Source of the DNA: Bacteroidaceae bacterium
Lineage (GTDB): Bacteria > Bacteroidota > Bacteroidia > Bacteroidales > Bacteroidaceae
Length of the DNA stretch: 64,000 nucleotides
Reading direction: 5' to 3'
Assembly (NCBI GenBank): GCA_017448965.1
Contig: JAFSKK010000009.1
Coordinates: 62,001-126,000 of the forward strand
Part shown: positions 41,539 through 49,637 of the stretch, in pieces
Layout: each line of letters starts with the position of its first letter
Position numbering within the stretch: the first letter of the stretch is position 1
Made by a program: the position numbers and the translations under genes
Notes under the pieces: generated by a model
What the model was told of the DNA's origin: nothing
The model's input: only the letters and a program-made list of their open reading frames with translations
Database searches by the model: none

Positions 41539-44500
41539 TTATTTATCACTTTTCACGTGCATCATCATTCCTTCTGTATGTCCGCCAAACTGCTTCGCGT
41601 ACACACATTCCACCGTAGAGACACCCACCTGGTAGGAGCCGGCACGAACGACCGAATATTCCATGTCGACCGTAGAGGTGCCACGTGTGAACCAGTCGAA
41701 GAACATGTCGAAACGTGCATCGTGGATGGAGAGGTAGCAACCACGTCCGCCCATCCATTGATAGCCTGAGAGGTGGCGCAATGGTTCCAGACAGGCTGGA
41801 TGCTGTGCCGATACACGCACGAAATCCATGTCGCGGTCAGCGGTGATGATGTGACGAATCTTCACCTTATCCCCCACTTTCAGCACGTCTCCTTCTTGGT
41901 AGTCGGCCCAGTCGTCACTTCCTGCGTGCTGCACGTAGATCTTTCGCTGTATCTTCAGTTCGTTGGTGGCATAGAGTTTCAAGTTGCCCACATCTTCGAG
42001 GAAGGTTGCATAAGCGGCACCCCACGAGATGCCCGGAGTCTGCTTCTTCACCTCCAGTTGCTGCGCTCCGTCGTTCAGGAGTTCTTCGGGCGCATCGGCC
42101 AGCACGTTGCCTTCCAGAATGAGGTTTGCCTTGCGGCCTTCCAACTCGTCACGCTCGGTGTTGATGGTGCCGTAATCCAAATCCTTCAGCTCGCTGCCGT
42201 CCACCACCAGCACTGGATACTTGGTCTCGTGGAAGTTCTCCATCGGCGACACCTGCAGGAGGAAGTCAGCCACGTCGATCGTGTTCATCGGGTTGTCCCA
42301 CTTCTGCACCTGCTTCTGCGAGATGAGCCACAACTGCATCTCGTTCAGGATGGCATCTTTCCTGTCCTTCTGATAGATGGCCTTCATGGCAGCCACCTGC
42401 GTCGGGATGCGATAATCCATCCATGAGTAGTAGGCTGCATCGGTGGCAAAGAAGCGTCCCTGTCCGGGTTTCTCCACGGTATAGTCTTTCAAGAAGTTCA
42501 CAAACTTGTCAGCCAACTTCACATGACCGAATGCCCTCAGCGTGTAAGCCGCATTAGCCACGCCATAGATGGTCAGGTCTTCGGGCGTCTTTTCCACTCT
42601 CGACAGATAATCCTCACGCATCTGGCTCACCTCCTTGCTCACAGCCCTGTCAGGCATCAGTGCCGACACGTAGAGATAACGCAGTTCGGAGTTCGAAGGC
42701 CAAATCTTGTACTTCTTCAGTTTAGCATATTTATAGGCCTTTAGTTCATGATCGTCAAGATATTTCATGCCATCAGCCAACATACGCTTCACCTTCTCGT
42801 TGGGCTTTGGTATCTTTGCCAGATGTTCACACACCGCCAAAGTGGTGTAGTAACTGCTCTGCATGCCCTTGAACCAGCTCCAGCCGCCATCTTCCAGTTG
42901 CAAGCCAGCCAGTTTCTGTTCGGCTGTAGCCACACGCTGCTTCAAGTCTTCCGAACTTTCATGCTTCTCCATCACGGGGAAGGTCTGCATGAGTTCCACC
43001 AAACGCGTGTTGGCATAAAGTGACGCTGCAAAGTCAATGGCATCATCATCCACAGGATTCTTCACGCTACGCAGGGCTTCGATGCACATCCACACAGGAT
43101 TGTCCGTATATTCCACCTTGAGTGTACGGTTGGTGGCTGTGGCAGAGTTCTGGTTGTAGAGTTGACTCAAGTCCATCGTCTTGGTCACCTCAGAACCATC
43201 GGAATTGCCCATGATGTAATAAGGCACAGCCTCCACCATCTCCTTCTTCGTGGACAGCACCGGCAACGGATTCTTCTCACCGTCGCTCACATTGCCCGAC
43301 ACGGCTATAATCTCACAGTCGAGGTCTGTCCACTCCTCCTTCACATCGAAGCCGAAGTCAAGACCCACGGTCTTGCCAGCCTCCACAGAGAAAGGCTTTT
43401 CCATCGTCAGCACCACATCGCCCGTGGCTGGGTTGAGCAGTCGCATACGCACACCACCCTTCAGCGCTTCTTCGCTCTGGTTGACCACCGACGCTGCAAT
43501 CACCGCCTTGTCGCCCCAGCGCAAGAAACGTGGCATGTTGGGTCTGAGCATGAAGGACTTGCGTGCCGTTGCTGTAGCATAAAGCTTGCCGTAATCGACA
43601 TCCTTCGTGTGGGCAAAGCCGATGAAGCGCCATTCGGTCAACGACTCTGGCAGCGTGAATTGGATGTTCACATTACCCTGTTTGTCCGACACCAGATGCG
43701 GCAAGAAGAAGGCCGTTTCGGCAAAGTTCTCGCGAATGGTGGCATTCTCGTAATCCACTGGCTCATCCTCCGTTTCCTCATCCGCTATCGCGGTGCCTGC
43801 CTCATTGGCAGCAGGTGCTTCGTCAACCGCCATACGTGCATGCATATACACCACACCGTCGTCTTCCACAGCGGCTCTGCTCTCCAGCACCATGCCGGCA
43901 CTCTTCGACCTGCGGAGATAGCGGTCGTGTTCAAAGCCATTCAACTGGTCGAACGAACGAGAGTATGCAGAATGGTGAGCGATATCGCCCGACAGCGAAC
44001 TCGACGGGAATGACGAGCGCAACGCATGAGAACTGCTTACACTTGGTGTGAATCGGCTGAAGTAAAGTCCGAAGTCCCAATCATGATGGTAGATGCGGTC
44101 GAGCGATGCATCGTAGAGCACAGCCATCAACTCTGCCCCGTTCACTCGGCGACCGTCCTTGTTCGTCACGGTCAGTGTCCACTGTTCCTCCTGTCCTGGC
44201 TGCAATTTGTCGCGGAAGGTGGCCCACTCCAGTTTCAGTTTCTTCTCCGGACGTGCCAACGTGAAGTTCTGGTTCATCAGGCGGTAATGTCCATTGCGCA
44301 CATACATCACCCTCACATTGATGCCTTCGCCCCACTCTTTTCTGTACTTCAGGCACAGATGCTTCATGGTGCCATCAGTCACAGCACGTTGGGTCTCCAG
44401 CAATCCGTTGGCGTTATACACATTATATATAATATAGGCATCTGTTTCTGCTGTTGAGAAATAGATATCCACGTGTCCATTCTCCTCAAATTCCGTCTTG

Positions 44501-47007
44501 GGTGCATAGAAGAGGTCGCTTTCTTTTGGCTGACCTTCAGCACGATATTTGGCATCCATTCCCATCGCACGGAAGTCCGTCACGGGCTGAGTGGAATTGT
44601 ATGGAGTGAAATAGGCACGTTCCTTCATTTCCTGACCATTGTTGTCGATAATCGTGGCCTCGATGCTGTAGTTCACACCCAATTGCAGGTTCTGAGGCAA
44701 CTGCAGCGTGTCGCCAGCAGCAAAACTGCCTTCTGCCACCGCCTTGTCTCCATAGAGAATGCGGTATTTGCCTTCCGTCTCCACCTTTTCGTGGTTGGCA
44801 TTGAAGACATCCACCTGGAAGAAAGGCTTCTTTGCCATGTCTGTCATCCTGTCCACAGTCACATCGACGGAGCGGTCGATGTTGCTCACGTTGATGCCCC
44901 ACTCCGCATCATGGCTTTCACCTGCCACGTCGGTCACTCGTGCCTTCACGCGGAAACGAACCACAGGATAGTCACCCGACACGTATTCGTCTGTCAAAGG
45001 AATGGCCACACGGAACTGACCCTCTTCGTCTGTCGTGATGTCGCCTTCCTCCATCTCCTGCCAGTCGTTGTTGCGCTCATACCACCAACGGAACTTCCGC
45101 GATTGGCATTCCACTTTGTAATGCACGTTCGCGCCTTGCACAGGCACACCTGCCAGCATCATGGCCGTGCCGACTGCTTCTATCTTCTCTCCGAACTTAG
45201 CACCGCGTGGTCCCTCGATGGTCACATCGTAGGTGGGTCGCTTATACTCCTCCACTCGCAGGGTCTCATAAAGACGTCCGCCAGCATCGCTGCTCACATT
45301 CAGATTCCAGGAACCCACCGCACAACCGTCGGGCAGCATAAACTCGAAAGAGGCCGTTCCGTATTCATTTGTCAGCAGAGAGAGCGTGGTGAGTTCTTTC
45401 CTCTGGGAGTCAACCACTCTCATTCTCACCGAATCGCCGGCAACCACTTTCACCTCGTCACCCTTCTGCCAGAAAGCCACCACAGAACCCATCACTTTCT
45501 GTCCCGGACGGTAGATGCTGCGGTCGGTCATCAGCTTGAGGTTCACATTTTCCACTTTCTCCCGCGGGATGCTCCAATAGGCATGCGCATTGGTGTAGTT
45601 AGTGTAGTCGTCCTGGCTCTTCACGACGCGATACCACAATTTCGATTCGATATCCACAGTGCCGTCAGCATCGGTGGTGTACTCATATTTCAAGTCGCGG
45701 TTCTCCCATCCCTCCGTCTTGTCCTTATCAGAAGGGATGCGTTCCCTGCACTGCACTTTTGCGCCAGCCACAGGCCGTCCTGTCTCATTGTCAACCACAT
45801 AGAGTCTGATTTTCTCCTTGTCCACATCGGTTGTCATCAGATGCAGCGAGGAAACACGGAACTCGCTCACTTCCTTATCGCCCACGCCTTCGGTCACCAG
45901 CACATAGTGTCCTGCCGGCAACGTAAACGATGTTTTAGCCCATCCGCGGACAGGCAAATTCTGCGCCTTCCGTGCCGCATTGGCCGAATCGATGGCAAGC
46001 ACCACCTCGTGCTGCTCCACCACGGCACCCGTCGTCAGCAATGCGCCCCAACCGTTCTTGGTCTTCTCCCGACCAGCGTATTTCCGCACCGTTGCCATGG
46101 CCCGTTCACCATTCCAGAATCTCACGCTCACCTCGTTGGCACGGTTTGCCAAGAAGTCTTCCACACTGCTCATATAGATTTCGGGGTGCAGAACCATTTC
46201 CAAGGAATTCTGCAGGTCGCCCTTGCGTTTGGACTTGCCCAAATTCTCCAAAGCCCAGCGGAGGAAGTTGATTCTCTCGTCCGAGCCGTAGATGTGGTTG
46301 GAATAGGCCAAAGCGATATCGGCACCGATTTCCACATCCTTCACTTCCTGCAAGAGTTGATAGAGGCTGTCCTGCTTCTGCTTCTCCGTGATGGCACCAT
46401 ACTTCCGTGGCACCTCACGCATCAAATTCAGCCACTTCGACTTCATCTGTCCATAGCCGTTCAGATTGCCACGACGCTTGTACACCTCGAAGGCACGCCT
46501 GTACACCTCGGCATTTTTCCATGCATCCCAGTTCGTCTCGCTCATGACAAACGAAATCAGCACCGAGAGCATATCGTTCTCGTAGAGATCGCTGTCCTTT
46601 CCCTTGGTCAGGAGCACGGAATAATTGCTACTTTTCGCGGCAGCCAATGCGTCCATGTTGTCCAGCACATGGTCGAAATGGTTGTCGAGTTTACGCACAT
46701 AGTCGCCACGTGTCTCCTCGTCATAGTCGGAAATGCTGGTCCACCTCATCTCGCGATAGGCCGAACCCAGCAGCGCATGCACCACGCTCTGCTCCACGGG
46801 GTCCTGACGAGTGCCCCAGTCCTTCTCCAACTGTGCAATATTTTTCTTGAACGTGTCGGGGTCTTTGTTCGCGTCCTTCTCCACAGCCTCTATGGCCGAT
46901 TTCAACTTAGAGGCAAATCCGCCGTTCTGCCCAAAGAGATTCAACACTCCCATAGATAACACGCATGTCAGAATAACCCGACACCAACGATACTGCTTGA
47001 GTTTCAT
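41539..47007 (-). CDS. Alpha-2-macroglobulin family protein, thioester-less, secreted
   Basis: 1822 residues with a signal peptide (cleavage near LFGQ). The first ~370 residues are helical/TPR-like. A peptidase-regulatory-like segment (RLYVVDNETGRPVAGA, about 401-416) precedes the MG2 domain (LMTDRSIYRPGQKV, about 491-504), with further macroglobulin-like beta domains after it. The A2M domain is near 1090-1140 (FFLPHLVSDKQGN, TLPESLTEWRF). A helical toroid and receptor-like region follow (about 1270-1822). The CxEQ thioester motif was not seen, as in many Bacteroidetes members. Bacterial A2Ms are thought to trap attacking proteases in the periplasm; without the thioester, trapping would be conformational. 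Own promoter at 47054-47061. Confidence 0.9.
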   Translation of the reverse strand: MKLKQYRWCRVILTCVLSMGVLNLFGQNGGFASKLKSAIEAVEKDANKDPDTFKKNIAQLEKDWGTRQDPVEQSVVHALLGSAYREMRWTSISDYDEETRGDYVRKLDNHFDHVLDNMDALAAAKSSNYSVLLTKGKDSDLYENDMLSVLISFVMSETNWDAWKNAEVYRRAFEVYKRRGNLNGYGQMKSKWLNLMREVPRKYGAITEKQKQDSLYQLLQEVKDVEIGADIALAYSNHIYGSDERINFLRWALENLGKSKRKGDLQNSLEMVLHPEIYMSSVEDFLANRANEVSVRFWNGERAMATVRKYAGREKTKNGWGALLTTGAVVEQHEVVLAIDSANAARKAQNLPVRGWAKTSFTLPAGHYVLVTEGVGDKEVSEFRVSSLHLMTTDVDKEKIRLYVVDNETGRPVAGAKVQCRERIPSDKDKTEGWENRDLKYEYTTDADGTVDIESKLWYRVVKSQDDYTNYTNAHAYWSIPREKVENVNLKLMTDRSIYRPGQKVMGSVVAFWQKGDEVKVVAGDSVRMRVVDSQRKELTTLSLLTNEYGTASFEFMLPDGCAVGSWNLNVSSDAGGRLYETLRVEEYKRPTYDVTIEGPRGAKFGEKIEAVGTAMMLAGVPVQGANVHYKVECQSRKFRWWYERNNDWQEMEEGDITTDEEGQFRVAIPLTDEYVSGDYPVVRFRVKARVTDVAGESHDAEWGINVSNIDRSVDVTVDRMTDMAKKPFFQVDVFNANHEKVETEGKYRILYGDKAVAEGSFAAGDTLQLPQNLQLGVNYSIEATIIDNNGQEMKERAYFTPYNSTQPVTDFRAMGMDAKYRAEGQPKESDLFYAPKTEFEENGHVDIYFSTAETDAYIIYNVYNANGLLETQRAVTDGTMKHLCLKYRKEWGEGINVRVMYVRNGHYRLMNQNFTLARPEKKLKLEWATFRDKLQPGQEEQWTLTVTNKDGRRVNGAELMAVLYDASLDRIYHHDWDFGLYFSRFTPSVSSSHALRSSFPSSSLSGDIAHHSAYSRSFDQLNGFEHDRYLRRSKSAGMVLESRAAVEDDGVVYMHARMAVDEAPAANEAGTAIADEETEDEPVDYENATIRENFAETAFFLPHLVSDKQGNVNIQFTLPESLTEWRFIGFAHTKDVDYGKLYATATARKSFMLRPNMPRFLRWGDKAVIAASVVNQSEEALKGGVRMRLLNPATGDVVLTMEKPFSVEAGKTVGLDFGFDVKEEWTDLDCEIIAVSGNVSDGEKNPLPVLSTKKEMVEAVPYYIMGNSDGSEVTKTMDLSQLYNQNSATATNRTLKVEYTDNPVWMCIEALRSVKNPVDDDAIDFAASLYANTRLVELMQTFPVMEKHESSEDLKQRVATAEQKLAGLQLEDGGWSWFKGMQSSYYTTLAVCEHLAKIPKPNEKVKRMLADGMKYLDDHELKAYKYAKLKKYKIWPSNSELRYLYVSALMPDRAVSKEVSQMREDYLSRVEKTPEDLTIYGVANAAYTLRAFGHVKLADKFVNFLKDYTVEKPGQGRFFATDAAYYSWMDYRIPTQVAAMKAIYQKDRKDAILNEMQLWLISQKQVQKWDNPMNTIDVADFLLQVSPMENFHETKYPVLVVDGSELKDLDYGTINTERDELEGRKANLILEGNVLADAPEELLNDGAQQLEVKKQTPGISWGAAYATFLEDVGNLKLYATNELKIQRKIYVQHAGSDDWADYQEGDVLKVGDKVKIRHIITADRDMDFVRVSAQHPACLEPLRHLSGYQWMGGRGCYLSIHDARFDMFFDWFTRGTSTVDMEYSVVRAGSYQVGVSTVECVYAKQFGGHTEGMMMHVKSDK

Positions 47008-47053
47008 ATCCCAAAAAGTTTTAGTTACACTTCAAAAGATTCTATTTCGGCCA

Positions 47054-47061
47054 CAAAAGTA
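47054..47061 (-). promoter_or_regulatory. -7 box of A2M-like gene
   Basis: TACTTTTG on the minus strand, 47 bp before the ATG at 47007. Confidence 0.55.
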
Positions 47062-47109
47062 CGTCCAAAATCGTTTTCCACCAAAACTAAAACGCTAAAA
47101 AAACAAAAA

Positions 47110-47134
47110 AGCGGCCCATAAGGGTCGCTTTACT
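47110..47134 (-). terminator. Intrinsic terminator after the CNNM-type gene
   Basis: On the minus strand AAAGCG...CGCTTT closes a stem over an ACCCTTATGGGC hairpin, followed by a T-rich run. Confidence 0.65.
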
Positions 47135-47148
47135 CAGTGTCGAAGTCG

Positions 47149-47226
47149 TTCATAACTTATGAATATTTGTTCATAACTTATGAATAATTATCCGTAACTT
47201 ATGAATAATTGTCCATAACTTATGAA
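47149..47226. repeat. Four palindromic 15-bp units at exact 21-bp period
   Basis: Units start at 47149, 47170, 47191 and 47212. The first two are TTCATAACTTATGAA, a perfect 7-1-7 palindrome; the third and fourth have changes only in the left arm. Located in the 3' untranslated region of the CNNM-type gene and about 90-165 bp upstream of the A2M promoter box. The fixed 21-bp spacing equals two DNA turns. Confidence 0.9.
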
Positions 47227-47255
47227 CAATACCATGCCGTCCTCAGGCCGCCTTG

Positions 47256-48335
47256 TCACTTGTGCTGTTCCTTCTGCATCTGTTTCCACTGCTCCTTGGC
47301 CAACTCCTGCATGTCAACCACTTCGTCTTTCTCGTCGACAATCTCGAAGCCAAGCATCGTCTCGATGACATCCTCCAGCGTGACAATGCCTCGCAACGTG
47401 CCGTACTCGTCGATGATGATGGAGATGTGCTCCTTCTTCTCCAGCAGTTTCTCCCAAATGGTGGACACATCCTCATCTTCGGAGAAAGAGAGAATGGGAC
47501 GCGCCAACTCACCAAGTGTGGTGTCAAACTTATCCTCGGCAAGACGCTCGAGAATCTCCTGACGCAGCACATAGCCTGTGATATAGTCGCTCTCCTCGCC
47601 CTTATAGACCGGAATACGGGAGAAGTTCCTATATTCTTCGTCATTGTAGAACTCACGCAACGTCATCTCCTCTTCAGCCATCGCCACCACCACGCTGGGC
47701 GTCATAATCTCATGGGCGGCAACACTGTCCAGCTTCAGCAGGTTCTGAATCATGCGGTTCTCTTTCTTTTCCAGCACACCCTCCTCGGTGCCCACCGTAA
47801 CCATCGCCGCCACCTCATCGCGGGTGACAGACTCCTGGTTGGCTGCATTACCTAAGCTATGTGTCACCTTTTCGAGCAAGATGACCAGCACGTAGGTGAG
47901 TATAATATATATATGTATAATGCTGCTGGCAGGAATCGCCAACTTGCGCCAATAGGTGGAGCCTATCGTCTTAGGCACAATCTCTGAAAACACCAAAATG
48001 AGGAAAGTGAATACACCAGATATGATACCGACAAAAAGGCTTGACACATCAGAAGTCGCATAATGAGACGCCGCATATCCTGCCGCAGTCGAACCGACCA
48101 ACGAAGCACCCACCGTGTTGGCAATGGTGTTGACAATCAGAATGGCCGAAATGGGACGGTCGATGTTGGTCTTATACTGCTTGAGCCGTTCCCACCCCTT
48201 GGCACCTTGTGTCTCCAGGGTGGTGATGTATGACATGGGGGTTGAGAGGATGGTTGCCTCCAGCACAGAACACAGTGCTGAGATAACTAACGACAACAAC
48301 ATATATATGATAAGAAGGGTTATTTGCGAGTCCAT
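47256..48335 (-). CDS. CNNM/CorC-HlyC family transporter (DUF21 + CBS pair)
   Basis: 359 residues. The DUF21 membrane domain occupies about 1-180 (helices with LLIIYMLLSLVISALCSVLEA, SLFVGIISGVFTFLILVFSEIVPKTIG). The CBS pair follows (about 205-340), with MTPSVVVAMAEEEMTLREF and HISIIIDEYGTLRGIVTLEDVIETMLG. No C-terminal CorC_HlyC domain is present, so this is the short form. Homologs export or sense Mg2+/Co2+ in the inner membrane. A lone gene, divergent from nothing close: upp upstream is co-directional, 116 bp away. Confidence 0.9.
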   Translation of the reverse strand: MDSQITLLIIYMLLSLVISALCSVLEATILSTPMSYITTLETQGAKGWERLKQYKTNIDRPISAILIVNTIANTVGASLVGSTAAGYAASHYATSDVSSLFVGIISGVFTFLILVFSEIVPKTIGSTYWRKLAIPASSIIHIYIILTYVLVILLEKVTHSLGNAANQESVTRDEVAAMVTVGTEEGVLEKKENRMIQNLLKLDSVAAHEIMTPSVVVAMAEEEMTLREFYNDEEYRNFSRIPVYKGEESDYITGYVLRQEILERLAEDKFDTTLGELARPILSFSEDEDVSTIWEKLLEKKEHISIIIDEYGTLRGIVTLEDVIETMLGFEIVDEKDEVVDMQELAKEQWKQMQKEQHK

Positions 48336-48451
48336 GCCTCCCCTCCTTTCCTGTTGCTGTTCAACTTGTGATTTACAATAGAATTTATTAGGCGGCTACT
48401 GTTTTCCGCCGGATAACTGTCTGAGTCCATTCTACATTGAATTGGTTAACA

Positions 48452-49114
48452 CTAAAGTTTGTCGCCATAAGCGAGGTCGCCCGCATCGCCGAGACCTGGA
48501 ACGATATAGCAATGCTCGTTCAGTTCAGGGTCGATGGCCGCACACCAAAGGGTCACATTGTCAAAATCAGCAAAAGCCTTCTTGATGTAATCGACACCTT
48601 TTTGTGCTGCAATGACGCTACAGAGATGCACCGTAGCCGGCACACCCTTGGTGGAAAAAGCATGATAGCCCAGTTCGAGGCTACCGCCCGTTGCAAGCAT
48701 CGGGTCTGCGATGATAAGTGTCTTGTTGGTCAAGTCGGGCGTGGCGATATACTCTATCTTGATGCCTACATTCTTACACTCCTTATCCCTGTAGTAACGA
48801 TAGGCAGACACGAAGGCATTGCCCGCATTGTCAAACACATCCAGAAAGCCCTGATGGAATGGCAACCCTGCACGGAAGATGGTGCCAAGCACAATCTGGT
48901 CGTCAGGTGTGGAGCCTTGCGCAGTAGCCAATGGCGTCTGGATGGTCTTGGTCGAATACTGCAACGTCTTGCTGATTTCGTAAGCCATCATCTGGCCAAT
49001 GCGCGCCAGGTTATAACGGAATCTTGCACGGTCTTTCTGAATGTTCACATCGCGCAATTCTGCAATGTACTGATTGATTACAGTGTTTTGCTTTGCAAAG
49101 TTGACAACTTTCAT
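48452..49114 (-). CDS. upp: Uracil phosphoribosyltransferase
   Basis: 220 residues. PRPP loop IIADPMLATGGS (about 144-155) and the C-terminal uracil-binding IVPGLGDAGDLAYG are both present. Salvages uracil to UMP. Twenty-one bp downstream of the small HAD gene on the same strand, so they are probably co-transcribed. It ends 116 bp before the CNNM-type gene. Confidence 0.95.
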   Translation of the reverse strand: MKVVNFAKQNTVINQYIAELRDVNIQKDRARFRYNLARIGQMMAYEISKTLQYSTKTIQTPLATAQGSTPDDQIVLGTIFRAGLPFHQGFLDVFDNAGNAFVSAYRYYRDKECKNVGIKIEYIATPDLTNKTLIIADPMLATGGSLELGYHAFSTKGVPATVHLCSVIAAQKGVDYIKKAFADFDNVTLWCAAIDPELNEHCYIVPGLGDAGDLAYGDKL

Positions 49115-49135
49115 CGTATTGCTGTTTTAAGGTGA

Positions 49136-49582
49136 TTATTTCTTCTTGGTCTTCCAAAACATCCACTTGGGATATGGAGGTTCCTCTTCTTCATACTCAC
49201 TCATCACTTCCGCCCGTATCATCTGCTTCCAATTCTTCCCACGGGTGATGATTTTGTAGATGGTGGGCCAGTCGGGCAGACCGCCCACATTGCGGTCGTC
49301 GATGAACACGTCGGCATTCAGTTTGCAGGAAAGATGGTCGGGCTTGGCCTCCATGAACTGGGCAGGATACTCGCTGTTGACAGCATAGAACTCCACCCCA
49401 CGCTCAGCACACCACTTCACCGCATCGTCCAGCAGTTGCCCTTCGCGCATGGTCCACAGCACCACCTTATGCCTCTCGGCAATCAGCATCTTGAGCACCT
49501 CGGTGGCAAAAGGACGTTCTTCGCCAATCTGTGGATACTCGTGCTCCACAATCGTTCCGTCAAAGTCTACCGCTATCAGCAT
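49136..49582 (-). CDS. Small HAD-fold protein (BT_0820-type putative hydrolase)
   Basis: 148 residues. The start is MLIAVDFDGTIVEHEYP with the DxD-T pattern of HAD motif I; KVVLWTMREG is motif II-like, and the acidic motif IV is FIDDRNVGGLPDWP. No cap domain is present, which agrees with the small Bacteroides HAD proteins of unknown substrate. The C-terminus is basic (MFWKTKKK). Lies between wzc and upp, all leftward. Confidence 0.85.
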   Translation of the reverse strand: MLIAVDFDGTIVEHEYPQIGEERPFATEVLKMLIAERHKVVLWTMREGQLLDDAVKWCAERGVEFYAVNSEYPAQFMEAKPDHLSCKLNADVFIDDRNVGGLPDWPTIYKIITRGKNWKQMIRAEVMSEYEEEEPPYPKWMFWKTKKK

Positions 49583-49637
49583 GATGATTCCATTTTATCG
49601 ATTCAACCTCTTTCTGCTTTCAGTTTGCCAACGACGC

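Noticed and set aside
44473-46959. 828-codon open frame on the plus strand
   Set aside because: It lies entirely antisense to the A2M-like gene, whose domains and signal peptide are clear. The translation is His/Val-rich and lacks protein-like motifs, as expected for a codon-bias shadow.
47149-47226. Possible CRISPR array
   Set aside because: The 15-bp palindromes are separated by only 6 bp of similar sequence; this is a short phased array, not repeats with unique spacers.
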